A DNA stretch of 64,000 nucleotides from Byssothecium circinans. Taxonomy: Eukaryota > Ascomycota > Dothideomycetes > Pleosporales > Massarinaceae. Each line of letters starts with the position of its first letter. Positions within the stretch are counted from its first letter, which is position 1. The stretch lies in contig ML976990.1 of NCBI GenBank assembly GCA_010015675.1, positions 455,327-519,326 of the forward strand, in the 5' to 3' direction. Shown here piece by piece: positions 1-9,839 of the stretch. Made by a program: the position numbers and the translations under genes. Below the pieces are notes generated by a model, which worked only from the letters and a program-made list of their open reading frames with translations, was not told the origin of the DNA and did not search any database.

Positions 1-98
1 GTGATGGTGCCTGCTCTTGACGATCTTCTTTCCTGTTGATCAAATGAAAGGGAGCGGGCCTCCCCAGGTGAGATGATGCACTGAGGTGGATGAGTGTG

Positions 99-105
99 TA
101 TATAT
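99..105 (+). promoter_or_regulatory. Putative TATA box of the small secreted protein gene
   Basis: A TATATAT run lies 164 nt upstream of the chosen ATG at 269. It is the only TATA-like element in the leader; the CT-rich stretch after it would be 5' UTR. Motif only, no other support. Confidence 0.3.
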
Positions 106-268
106 GGGGGTTATGGGAACCTGGTGTTCGGATGTATTCTGCACAGTCTTTTCGTCCAGCACTCCTTCAATTCACCAAGCCGTTCTCTTCTAGCGCTAGT
201 TCGCAGTACATTTTTTGGTACCCTTTCAACGTTCTTTTGCTCACAATTACCATATCCTCTCATTCAAT

Positions 269-641
269 ATGATGTTCTCCACTCGCCTTATTGTGATCGC
301 CACCATGGCTGTTGCTCAAGCCGCCGTCCTGCCTCGTCAGGCAAACTCCCAATCCTTCGATGGCGCGCTCGGTGGTCTCGCTGCCACGCCTGTCCTCGAT
401 TCCGGCAATGCGGACCGTCCCTTCAGCGTGAAGGGTGACACCTTCGTCAACCTCGCCGCAGCTTTGCAGCGATCTTGCGATCAGCAGGCTAATGCATGCA
501 TGAACTTGGTCAACGGTGGAGATGCGGACTTTGAGGGCGCTGACTGCCAGGCTCAAAAGCGTAAGTGATACTCAGAAACAAAGCGTCCGAGAAACGACAA
601 TGCTGAATCATCTCTCAGAAGAATGCGATGCTGCCGCTTGA
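269..641 (+). CDS. Small secreted four-cysteine protein
   Basis: Two exons (269-560, 619-641) around a 58-nt intron with donor GTAAGT and acceptor CTCAG; the splice restores frame and yields 104 aa. The start is the first of two adjacent ATGs, placing a hydrophobic signal peptide (about residues 1-18, ending Ala-Gln-Ala) at the N-terminus, followed by an LPRQ site resembling a Kex2-type boundary. The mature part is short and has four Cys, two in an RSC..NAC arrangement and two in the last 15 residues (DCQ..EC). The pattern resembles a widespread family of fungal small secreted proteins of unknown function; a wall-associated or effector-like role would be inference. Reading through without splicing would stop at 566-568 and lose the last Cys, which supports the intron. 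Confidence 0.75.
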
Positions 642-813
642 ACCATGACTTTAGGAATAATGTTTGGACGGAAATAGGGGCAGGTGTGCTGAGCATGTCC
701 ACCGCTGAGGCTGGTTCTGCACGCTCGATGATTTACGAGTCTCTGTTCTGCTGGATAGATACCTTATTTGATGTGGAATCGTTGATACGAGTGTATAATT
801 GCAATACCAGCCT

Positions 814-2206
814 TCATGAACATGTTGTCGGGCCTTTCTCTTTCCCTGCGTTGTCCTCTGATTCTTTCTCTTGCTTCTTCGGTAGATTGGCCAGGCAAGG
901 TGCGTGAAAAAGGTGCCCATCGATCGCTCCTCGAACTGTACCCGCGGCTACCACGCTCCACAAGAGGATGACAGCCACGCTGAAGATGGTCCCGAGGACC
1001 TTGAAGAACAGGCTGGGCATTTGGACACCAAACTCGATTGTGCTGACGGCGAACACGCCGAGAGGGAAGGTAAAGCCCCACCAGCCCATGTTGAATGGGA
1101 AAGGTCGCGAGTAGTATATTGTAGCGAGAGCAAAACACAACCATGTCAGACCAAAAGCCCACATGATCAGTGCGATGAAGATTCCGAGGATGTAAAAGAT
1201 GTCACCAGCTATCAGAAGCTCATGGAAGAACTCTGTTTGAGGAAAGAGCGTCCTGGCTACACTTCCGAGATACATGATGGTGTAACCGCCCATGCCGAGC
1301 GGACCCAGAGGGAGAAAAGAAGACACGACGATTTCGCGAGGGGGTAGCTTGTGCAAAGCCAGCCGGGTGTAGTACATGACAAGGACTGTCATCGCAAGCG
1401 GAGTAGCCATACCCCACATGATATACGATGCAATCAATGTCCCAAGAGCGTTCTCTGGGTTCGGAAGAATTTTCGCAATCTCAGCGCCGGTTCCGGAGGC
1501 GACGATAGTTGCAGCTATTGGCAAAAGCTGTGCCGCAGTGATTCGGTGCAACGCCTGCTGTTCAGAGGACGATATCAAAAGTACCGTCAAAGAGATGGTT
1601 ACTGCAATCGCGATGACTGAGTCGATGAACCACAAGACCCACGCGAAGGTGACGGCCCAAGGACCCCAGTGCGGAACACACAGAAATACCCAAGCTTCAA
1701 TCAGAGTCGCAAATCCCATTGGAAGGGTTCCGAGGAAAAGCGAATTCGTACTATCCGCTATCATGACGAACCATATCTCCGGATAGAGAGTATATCGTAG
1801 AATCGAGATGGTGAGCGCCGAGAAGAACAGAATAGTATTGAGGCCGAAGAAGATGACTGCAAGCCAATACAGCCAGTCCGCTTTGAATGGTATCGTGATG
1901 AAAAGGAGGGAAACGATCCCCGTTCCCATCGTCACAGAGAACCATGATGGGGAGAAGTTCCTGACAACGCGTCGCCAACCAACCTAGGAAGATTAGCTAG
2001 AGCGTACGGGAATGTCAAAGAGCAAGTCTCACATCATGTTTGGTGAGTTTGGCAGGCGGCTCGGTCGCCTGTGAGTCACCGGAAGGGCTTGAGCTTTGCT
2101 TCACTTTCGCATTTGATCTTGGCCGGCTGATGACACCATGGGCCGCTGGTACGGTTAAAGCAGGATCGTTGTTCGAAACGATGCGATCCAATGCCGAGTC
2201 ATCCAT
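814..2206 (-). CDS. SSU1: Sulfite efflux pump, SSU1 type (TDT family)
   Basis: Two exons on the minus strand (2206-2033 and 1983-814) separated by a 49-nt intron; the join is in frame and gives about 447 aa. The first exon is a polar cytosolic N-terminus. The second opens with GWRRVVRNFSPSWFS followed by MGTGIVS, the hallmark start of SSU1-like plasma-membrane sulfite exporters in the tellurite-resistance/dicarboxylate transporter family. About ten hydrophobic segments follow, including the conserved SILRYTLYPEIW and LGTLPMGFATL regions; the C-terminus is short and charged. The role inferred from family is export of sulfite formed during sulfur/cysteine metabolism or met in the environment. 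SSU1-like and Mae1-like malate carriers share this fold; the motif set favours SSU1. A pogo-type transposon sits 213 nt upstream of the ATG, so its promoter may be altered. Confidence 0.85.
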
Positions 2207-2417
2207 GCTCGAGAAGGTAATAATTTGAGGTAATTGACCATCTGCGAGATGGAGGGAGATGTAAAGGCCTCATGAAAGATAAGAACTCGATGCTGACGTT
2301 GAAGTGGAACCAAAATCGTCAATGACGTGCCGTGTCTTTCCGTCTGGACATTGGCGCGCTAGCGACCGCGATAGGCTAGCGGCATTGTTCGTATGACAGC
2401 AACCGTGGACTAAGATT

Positions 2418-2505
2418 TAAGCTAGCGCATATAGTTCCGGGCCACCTGTGGTTCCGGGCCACCCCACCAAAACGCGACACCTGCACAAAACACGCGATTT
2501 CTCAA
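2418..2505 (+). repeat. Left terminal inverted repeat of the pogo-type element
   Basis: Matches the reverse complement of 4123-4210 except for a 2-nt difference; includes the flanking TA target duplication at 2418-2419 and two copies of a 13-bp submotif that could be transposase binding sites (inference). Confidence 0.9.
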
Positions 2506-2514
2506 TAACGCCTA

Positions 2515-4106
2515 TTACAATTGCCATGTAGTACACATAGACTGTAGAGTAGCTGCTGCTGTAGCCGCTGCTACTCTCTCTGCAGCCCCTTCTATAGTAT
2601 ATCTACCTAGCTGAGCTGCTGAGGCCTCAGCTGCGCGCATCGCCTCCCTGATAGTCTCTACCTCTGCAAAGCGTTGATTTGGGTCTACTCGAACGCGCTT
2701 TCGAGGACGCTGAGAGCTAGTAGTCTCTAGCTGCTGCTTAAGGCGTCTTTTCTCTAATTTAAGTCCTGTAGCGCGAGTGTTTGCAGCTGCTAGCGCCTTA
2801 CCTACTTTTTGCAGGAGAAGTCTTGTCTTGCGACCTAGGTTCTCGCAGCTCTGCACCTCGCGCTGAGCCAGGTATAGTTCTCTAGGGCCTTGAGGAGTAG
2901 AGAAGAAGCTCTGAGGCTGCTGCTGAGGCTGCTGCTGATGCGTAGGCGTAGTAGGCCTCTGAGAGAGCTGCGACGAGCTAAGTACCTGATTGATATTGAG
3001 CGGGCAGATACCAGTAGCCTGCCAGCCAGCTCGAATCACACGCTCTGTAAAGCCTTCCTCCCTAGCTTGATGGTAGCAGGCAATAAAGCGCTCCTTCTTA
3101 ACAGGCGCGGCGTCGTCGAGCNNNNNNNNNNNNNNNNNNNNNNNNNNNNNNNNNNNNNNNNNNNNNNNNNNNNNNNNNNNNNNNNNNNNNNNNNNNNNNN
3201 NNNNNNNNNNNNNNNNNNNNNNNNNNNNNNNNNNNNNNNNNNNNNNNNNNNNNNNNNNNNNNNNNNNNNNNNNNNNNNNNNNNNNNNNNNNNNNNNNNNN
3301 NNNNNNNNNNNNNNNNNNNNNNNNNNNNNNNNNNNNNNNNNNNNNNNNNNNNNNNNNNNNNNNNNNNNNNNNNNNNNNNNNNNNNNNNNNNNNNNNNNNN
3401 NNNNNNNNNNNNNNNNNNNNNNNNNNNNNNNNNNNNNNNNNNNNNNNNNNNNNNNNNNNNNNNNNNNNNNNNNNNNNNNNNNNNNNNNNNNNNNNNNNNN
3501 NNNNNNNNNNNNNNNNNNNNNNNNNNNNNNNNNNNNNNNNNNNNNNNNNNNNNNNNNNNNNNNNNNNNNNNNNNNNNNNNNNNNNNNNNNNNNNNNNNNN
3601 NNNNNNNNNNNNNNNNNNNNNNNNNNNNNNNNNNNNNNNNNNNNNNNNNNNNNNNNNNNNNNNNNNNNNNNNNNNNNNNNNNNNNNNNNNNNNNNNNNNN
3701 NNNNNNNNNNNNNNNNNNNNNNNNNNNNNNNNNNNNNNNNNNNNNNNNNNNNNNNNNNNNNNNNNNNNNNNNNNNNNNNNNNNNNNNNNNNNNNNNNNNN
3801 NNNNNNNNNNNNNNNNNNNNNNNNNNNNNNNNNNNNNNNNNNNNNNNNNNNNNNNNNNNNNNNNNNNNNNNNNNNNNNNNNNNNNNNNNNNNNNNNNNNN
3901 NNNNNNNNNNNNNNNNNNNNNNNNNNNNNNNNNNNNNNNNNNNNNNNNNNNNNNNNGCTGAGCGCGCTTGTTGTTGCACCTTCTAGTCGACGTTGAAGCG
4001 TAGTTCGAGGAAGGCCATACGCCTTAGCAGCTGCGCGCTGACTAGTATAAATGCCTGCAGCGAGATCGCTGATAGCTGATTGTATAGCTACCTCACGGGC
4101 GTCCAT
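2515..4106 (-). CDS. Pogo/Fot1-type transposase (interrupted by gap)
   Basis: The N-terminal part (4106-3957) starts with ATG and encodes a psq-type helix-turn-helix (AAKAYGLPRTTLQRRL), the DNA-binding head of fungal pogo-like transposases. After the gap the reading frame 3121-2515 resumes with KKERFIACYHQAREEGF and AGWQATGICPLN, the region following the DDE core, then a Gln/Pro-rich and basic tail. The DDE catalytic core would lie inside the N run and cannot be checked. Span of 1,592 nt suggests about 530 aa, normal for the family, but the two visible parts are out of frame by the gap length as given, so the gap size is probably off by 1-2 nt modulo 3, or there is an indel within it. Confidence 0.8.
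3122..3956. other. Assembly gap (835 N)
   Basis: A run of N inside the transposase gene. Location within a repeated element suggests that the gap results from repeat collapse during assembly. Confidence 0.99.
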
Positions 4107-4122
4107 ATTGATGAGCGTTGTG

Positions 4123-4210
4123 TTGAGAAATCGCGTGTTTTGTTAAGGTGTCGCGTTTTGGTGGGGTGGCCCGGAACCACAGGTGGCCCGGAACTATATG
4201 CGCTAGCTTA
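4123..4210 (-). repeat. Right terminal inverted repeat of the pogo-type element
   Basis: Reverse complement of the left repeat at 2418-2505 with a 2-nt difference; ends in the TA duplication at 4209-4210. The transposase ATG lies just inside it at 4106. Confidence 0.9.
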
Positions 4211-4640
4211 TCCGAATGATAGATTTGGCGTTGGAGGGCAGAAAAAAGGAACTGACATCCGGCAAGCTGCAGTAAGTACTATTGCTTTGCAGTATGGACC
4301 CATAAGGACAGCGAATAGTACAGAAACGATGGTGGGAGAGAGCGAGCGCATAGTGGAGATGCTGTCCGTAAGCGGCGAAATCTTTGCCATCTAATCGAGC
4401 AGTCGTGTGTTTAGAACGCACCGATATTGTAAATAATATAGGCGCAGAAGCGAAGTGAATGCCGAAGACTCTTAGAAAGCCTCTGAGCGGAGTCCTCGCA
4501 CAAACACGCCCGGTATCGGCTCTCGTATGATCATTGTCGCAGATACCATCAGATACCTGGGGAGTCATCATACCAGGTCGTTACGATATTGAGATGTTGT
4601 TTAGAATTTTTGAGGTGTCCGTTGAACGGATGTCGCAACA
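4211..4640. other. Intergenic, no gene seen
   Basis: Stretch between the transposon end and the stop codon of the Thg1-like gene. Short reading frames on both strands show no domain, splice or codon pattern that I would call a gene. Confidence 0.6.
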
Positions 4641-5474
4641 TCACCAATACTTCTCGCTCACCAATTTCAGACCCTCCACTGAGAACTCCCGTACCCCTCT
4701 ATCCTCGACCCTCGTCCTCGTGCGCATCGTGACCTCCTTCTCTCCCGTCTTCAGATTCACCCCCTCATGCTCATACTGCTCCCTCTTCATCAAGCTTCCT
4801 TCGACCGCCCATTTGGGAACCGCATCTTCAAACTTGACACCTTTCTCCTTCTCCAACATCTCCAATACTTCTTTGACAGTCTTCTTGTGCAACTGCTTGT
4901 CCGAATACAGCGTCCTCGCGAAGCCATTGACCGCATTCCTCATCGCGTCTCCGCGGCAGCGCCACAACAAACAATTCAGAGCTTCTTCAACCGACGGAAC
5001 GGCAAAGAAACGTGCATCGAAGTGCGCGGTACCGAGTTTGTCGAATGCGCTGGGCTTGACCTCTGGTTCTGGGTTCGCAGCTAGATATGTGGCGAGATGC
5101 GCATTGAACCGCACAGAGCAATAGCTCGCGGCCAAAGAACTCAACTTTTGTACCCGCTCATTAAAACTTTGTACACCGGCTGGGAAGACGAGTGTTATTT
5201 CATCGGACTGCGTGTATGCGACGGTCGCCTGTGAGAAGTACTTCAATAAATCCGAGCACGTCGCTATCATGGCATCGTGTATGCGCTGGTCGAAGGGCCG
5301 CGAGAAGGGCGCTGTGAAGCGTGAGAACGTGTGGCCGTCCAGGCGGAGGATGACGGGAGATGAGAGAGGTAAAGTGTAGTCGAAAGATGACTCGTACTGC
5401 TTCATGCGATCGCCGAGTGACATCGGTGCCGAGGCCTCTTGATTGGCTGGCGGTTGCACAGGTTCGGTCGCCAT
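4641..5474 (-). CDS. Thg1-like 3'-5' tRNA nucleotidyltransferase
   Basis: About 277 aa from the ATG at 5474 (an in-frame ATG at 5582 would add 36 residues of low complexity; I prefer 5474 because the conserved part starts soon after). It contains the Thg1 palm-domain signatures RLDGHTFSRF and YTQSDEITLVF, whose Asp residues bind the two catalytic metal ions, and the downstream AHFDARFFAVPS..LLWRCRGDAMRN block. The last block lacks the HINNLYN motif of classical eukaryotic Thg1 and is closer to the Thg1-like proteins that repair tRNA 5' ends by templated 3'-5' addition. The function is therefore either G-1 addition to tRNA-His or tRNA 5'-end repair. It sits 416 nt downstream of the HIS5-type gene on the same strand; they are separate units. 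Confidence 0.8.
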   Translation of the reverse strand: MATEPVQPPANQEASAPMSLGDRMKQYESSFDYTLPLSSPVILRLDGHTFSRFTAPFSRPFDQRIHDAMIATCSDLLKYFSQATVAYTQSDEITLVFPAGVQSFNERVQKLSSLAASYCSVRFNAHLATYLAANPEPEVKPSAFDKLGTAHFDARFFAVPSVEEALNCLLWRCRGDAMRNAVNGFARTLYSDKQLHKKTVKEVLEMLEKEKGVKFEDAVPKWAVEGSLMKREQYEHEGVNLKTGEKEVTMRTRTRVEDRGVREFSVEGLKLVSEKYW

Positions 5475-5890
5475 ATTCGATCGATTGAAGTTTCGAAGTT
5501 GTTGGAATTGATTTTGCCAACTGTGTGTGCGAATTTGCTTGAACATTGGATCTGAGGCGATAGCAATACAGTTATCATTCACTGCCTCAAAAGCGCTGAG
5601 TCATACCTGTCATGTGATGCCGCGCCTCACTCTATCTGGTGATTGAACATTTGACTGGAGAGCGCATAATGCACTGCCTCCTTGCCTCTGCGCACCATTC
5701 TATTCTTATCTAGATTTTCGACGCGACTAAAACGGATCTCTCAACATGGATCTTTAATAACCCCAGTCAGACGCGCACAAGGTTTGCAGTCTCAACCATT
5801 GGCCTTTCACTAGAGGCATATAGCACAGTCTAGTAAGTCATCCCTATAAACAATTTACTCACTCCATTCCCCCATCATTGCAGCTTTACT
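5475..5890. other. Intergenic between Thg1-like gene and HIS5
   Basis: Presumed promoter/5' UTR of the Thg1-like gene and 3' end of HIS5. No further feature recognised. Confidence 0.6.
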
Positions 5891-7299
5891 TCAAGCAATC
5901 ACAGCATTAGCCTCCTTCTCCCTCTTCTCCTCATCTTTAGGGCCCAACTTCCCCGTACTCCTATGTATGTTTTCCAGCACCGTCTTGATCTCTTCTAAAA
6001 ACCTGTCAACCTCCTTCTCTGTTCCCACTGTGATCCTCAAGCATCCCAAGCACCCGTACTCTTTTCCACGGAACCGGACAACAACACCCTTCTCCTCTGC
6101 GAGACTTTCATAGACAGCCAACGCGGTTTCGTTAGATGGCTTTCCGCCGTGCTCTATCGGCGCATCTAACATCTCATACAGCAGAAAATTTGACTCTTGA
6201 CCACCGATCAACTTGCCTATGCCAGGTATTCTGGGCAATTCTTCAATCATCCTATTCCTTTGCTGGACTATACGTTCTTTATTGCTCTCCATGACCTTTA
6301 AGTGCTTCGAGCTGAGCGCCGCTCGTGCTATCTGGCTCGTCGGGTTCGATATGTTGTACGGCGCCTTCTGATTGTTCAATATCCTCGCAATGGCCGGGTC
6401 CGCAAACGCAGCGCCTAACCGTATGCCAGCGAGACCGAATGCCTTGGAAAGCGTCTGCATGACCACCAAATTCGGCCATTCCGTGACCCATTCCGCCAGA
6501 CTTGATCCCTCAGGTGCGAAGTCAACATATGCCTCGTCTAATACCACAACGCCGTTCCAGCTCTTATGCTCTAGTATCGATTGAACGTCTTCCTTCTTCA
6601 ATGCCTGTCCCGATGGGTTACCCGGCGAGCAGATATATGCCATCTTTATTGCTGAATCCTTTGCCATCGCGTCTTTTATCGCCGGTACATCAAGATGGAA
6701 GCCAGGCGTCTGTAGCGGCACCTTCACGAGCGCAACATCATTGACTTGCGCTGAGACCCTGTACATTCCGTACGTAGGTGGGCATACGAGGATCTTATCG
6801 CGTCCGGGGACGCAGAAGGCGCGAAGCAGGGCGTCAATGGCTTCGTCGGAACCGACGCCTACAAAGAGGTTCTCGGGTGTGAGGGTCTTGGTGGTATGGA
6901 TGTGTGTATTACGGAGGTTGCAGAGGTCTTGCTTGAGCTCTAGCTGGTGGCTAAACCATATATCAGCATATGAGAGTGACTGTCTTCGGGCGGTTGGATA
7001 CGCACGGATCTGGATAGCGGTTGAGGCCGAGCAGGTCGATTTCAATGGCTGGAGCAGTCGCATTCGCGAGCTTGCCGTCTGCGTCCAGTGCTAGACCCGG
7101 TCCAATCGCATTCTCGTTCGCATCGAGCAATATGTTTGTTCCGTCGTCCTTGTAATCACTGCCAGAGTTCAGTACTTGGGTATGCGCCTGGCGAGCAAAT
7201 CGCCTTCTCTTACTCTCGCGCGCATCGGTATGGCTCCAATGCGAGAATGTTTGGTCGTGCACATTTTGCCAAGTCAAAGGCCGAATTTCTGGAAGCCAT
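5891..7299 (-). CDS. HIS5: Histidinol-phosphate aminotransferase
   Basis: Three exons on the minus strand (7299-7214, 7158-7006, 6950-5891) with two 55-nt introns; all junctions keep frame and give 432 aa, the usual size. Exon 1 encodes FDLAKCARPNILALEPYRCA, exon 2 DDGTNILLDANENAIGPG and LNRYPDP, exon 3 the bulk of the PLP fold, including VGVGSDEAIDALLR, YICSPGNPSGQ, VVLDEAYVDFA and TLSKAFGLAGIRLG, whose Lys should form the Schiff base with PLP. The C-terminal RFRGKEYGCLGCLRITVG matches the substrate-phosphate-binding arm. It converts imidazole-acetol phosphate and glutamate to histidinol phosphate in histidine biosynthesis. The start at 7299 is set by the first ATG preceding the conserved FDL..CARPNI block. 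A charged tail of about 25 residues follows the conserved end. Confidence 0.93.
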
Positions 7300-7762
7300 T
7301 CTTTGTGTCGTGGAAATTATTTGTGCCAGTGAGGGTTGTTGGAGCTCGACATTCTAAGTCTGGTGGGGTACTTTTTTTACAGTGGGGCAGCGATGTCGGG
7401 CACACAAATACGTCAACAAAGGTGGGAAAATCAAGGTTCCATATCTTGCTAGGGTATCTGGATAGTGTACCTGAGCTTAAGGACTGCCGCAGGATCAAAG
7501 TAAACTTCAATTCCGTTGGTGAATGTAAAGTATATCTAACATATTCTCTACGCCTGTTTGAACGTCCATGTAGTAATAGAAAATAGCCGGTTGCTATGTG
7601 AGGATTCAAATGAAGCACCTTATCCTGCCTAACTTGAGCTACTCCATCGAACCCCACTTCGGGTCAATGCGATTCAAGCCCAGCTGATGTGGTGAATTTC
7701 TGACATCTGAGTAATAGCTTAGAGATAATAGATTTAAGCCAAAAATATGTCATGCTTCAACA
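7300..7762. other. Intergenic upstream of HIS5
   Basis: Between HIS5 and tRNA-Glu. Short reading frames only; expected to hold the HIS5 promoter. I could not pick out a confident Gcn4/CpcA site. Confidence 0.5.
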
Positions 7763-7861
7763 TCCGATATGGTCTAGTGGCTAGGATTTGCCGCTCTCAT
7801 TGCAGAGTTAGTTCACTCCAGAAGTGCCGGCAAGGCCCGGGTTCGATTCCCGGTGTCGGAA
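7763..7861 (+). tRNA. tRNA-Glu (anticodon CTC) with 27-nt intron
   Basis: The acceptor stem TCCGATA pairs with TGTCGGA (7854-7860), with the discriminator A at 7861. The D-arm (TGGTCTAGTGGCTAGGA) and T-arm with GTTCGATTC are typical. The anticodon stem TGCCG/CGGCA (7789-7793 with 7828-7832) leaves a loop with CTC at 7796-7798. The loop is interrupted after position 37 by an intron at about 7800-7826; its removal leaves a normal 72-nt tRNA. A T-rich tract follows at 7880. Confidence 0.93.
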
Positions 7862-8767
7862 GAAGAATGGGGGGGGACCGTTTTTAATTGGCTTGCTATA
7901 CAACCTTTGGAGACTTCGATGCTAGACCTATATCTAAGTGCATCGGTATGATCACAGGAGTCGCTTTAGTCCGACCACAACAACGTATTCGCCAGTCCTT
8001 AGATCACAAACGCACAAGACTTCGAGCCTTATGAGAATATAAAGCAACTAAAACTCGTTCCAGAGGTAAATCGATCCACGTACAATGCCCACAGCACCCT
8101 CACTCGTTCGATACCCATTCAAGTCGCTCAATGACAGGTTACTTGTTCCAGCAAGTAGTCTTGTGGCACCCAACAACCGTAATTCAGCATATTTTGGGCT
8201 GACGTTGGTGTATAACCCCCACAATCACAGTGCTGAGACAGTAAGGTGTGAAGCTCAGCCGAACCAACTGTTCCAGCACGCTTGAAATAACGATCAGCCA
8301 GTGCCCATGTAGATACTGGATCGGTCTTACTTAAGGCGTTCCATGACAAGTATCGCCTCCACGGGTACGCTGCTTGAACCGTAGATAGACGGGATGACTT
8401 CCAGGACGCTCATTGCTTGTTTGATGTCCATAGCTCTGCAGTGAGAGAAGTGGCGTAACAGCTGCGCACATCAAGCTCTGCACATGTGCAACCTCATTGT
8501 ATTGCTGGCGCTGCAACCGCTAGATTAAATCAAGCGCTGAGCCGTATACAATGTACAAGAATCCCATAAAAAGCCCAATGTGACGCATTAGCTGAGACGA
8601 AGCACTCAAGCCTTGAGCACTGGAAGGATAAGCAAGAGTGTGGTTGATGTGCGATATATGACATGATGCAAGCCGACATGTGTGTACCTGCTAGTTCCGA
8701 AGAGCTAAGCACCACCCGAGCTATGGTCTCCTCTAATTACCTCATGCAAGACCAAACACTCCATACT
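7862..8767. other. Intergenic, no gene seen
   Basis: About 0.9 kb between tRNA-Glu and the 3' end of the split F-box-like gene. Starts with a G-run and the presumed Pol III terminator (TTTTT about 7880). Remaining reading frames are short and unconvincing. Confidence 0.5.
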
Positions 8768-9652
8768 CTACTCTGTCGCCAGCCACTTATTGGTCCAGCT
8801 CTTCCCTACCCGACCATATTTGATACCCTCATACCCAACACTTTCCCCTTTCAAGGCACCATTCGACGCCTTCACCCAGACAGCTCTGTCCTCATCCTTC
8901 AAGTCCTCCGATGTCTGCACCTCTTCTTCATCACCATATCCACTTATTTCCACCCATCCCGGCTTTTCCACCGTAAACAACGTCTCCTCGCTCCTAAATA
9001 GAGTGAAGTCGGTATCTCTCGCCCACACAATTCTATCTTGGTACATTCTCTCATTGTCCATCACATCAAACATTGCTGGCTGACCTTTGATGACAGGAAG
9101 GATCTGGAGGCTCACAGGTGTGTCGTTCAATGCACAGTAGGTGATATGTCGCATGGCCCGATCCATGAACCGGGCCAATGGGACGTTCATGTTCTGGCCC
9201 AATACTAATTCGGCGAAGGATACCATGCGGTGCTCTTGAGGAGAAGGTGGCGTACTTCTCCGGAAGACATCGTGAAGGTAGATGTACTTGACTCCCAGCT
9301 CTGGTGGAAGAAATGTCAGCATGGGAAGCTTTGGGATTGGGTGAACTGAGTGAACTTATCTTCGACCTTTCGCGCCTTCAACTCATCATCCTGGTACTCA
9401 TTATAAGAGCACCACAAGAATCTCAAGCTCTGGAACAGTCCATGGACGAACTGCTCGCCCACGTCGCAGTGAGCATCCGGATTGACCCCCACACCTCCCA
9501 AGATGGTTGCCGGCGTATCGCAAACAAACTTCTCAAGCATTTGTGTTATAGCCGGCTCCGCTTCCTTGTGGATCGTTTTGCAGGTAGCGAGAATCGACAG
9601 TTCGGTAGACCTTATGACGAGGATAAGCCACGGATCTCGGGACTCCCACTCC

Positions 9653-9660
9653 GGTACTCC
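9653..9660. repeat. Target site duplication, left copy (GGTACTCC)
   Basis: Eight-bp direct repeat identical to 12703-12710, the length produced by hAT transposases. Confidence 0.9.
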
Positions 9661-9671
9661 CAGAGATGTCA

Positions 9672-9790
9672 ACAGTCAGTCCGGACTGACAAGACTGACT
9701 GACTGACTGGTATATAGCAGTCAGTCCAGTCAGTCCGAGGCCATGATTTATAGCAGTCAGTCAGTCTGAAGGCCTTAGACTGACTAGGAC
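9672..9790 (+). repeat. Left subterminal repeat array of the hAT element
   Basis: Repeated CAGTCAGTCC/GGACTGACTG units in both orientations, including consecutive GACT units near 9700. Such arrays commonly bind hAT transposase. Their CpA sites are unmutated, in contrast to the interior. Confidence 0.8.
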
Positions 9791-9839
9791 TGACTACTAT
9801 CAGACTAGTATATGCCGTATATTTAATGGAGAGAATCTC

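Larger units (their letters stand above)
2420..4208 (-). mobile_element. Pogo/Fot1-type DNA transposon with internal assembly gap
   Basis: About 1.79 kb bounded by long terminal inverted repeats (left 2418-2505, right 4123-4210, near-identical over about 86 bp with a 2-nt difference) and a TA on each side (2418-2419 and 4209-4210), as expected for Tc1/mariner-superfamily insertion. Each repeat contains two copies of a GTTCCGGGCCACC module. The transposase runs on the minus strand. Visible coding sequence is stop-free and not RIP-like, so this copy looks young compared with the hAT element at 9.7 kb. It lies between SSU1 (start at 2206) and the Thg1-like gene (end at 4641). Confidence 0.9.

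Noticed and set aside
904..1347. 147-codon plus-strand frame
   Set aside because: Antisense shadow of the SSU1-type gene.
2890..3996. Plus-strand open frame through the gap
   Set aside because: It exists only because the N run cannot contain stops; the minus strand encodes the transposase.
8085..8349. Small overlapping frames on both strands near 8.1-8.3 kb
   Set aside because: Short, no domain, no plausible splice, no coding bias visible.
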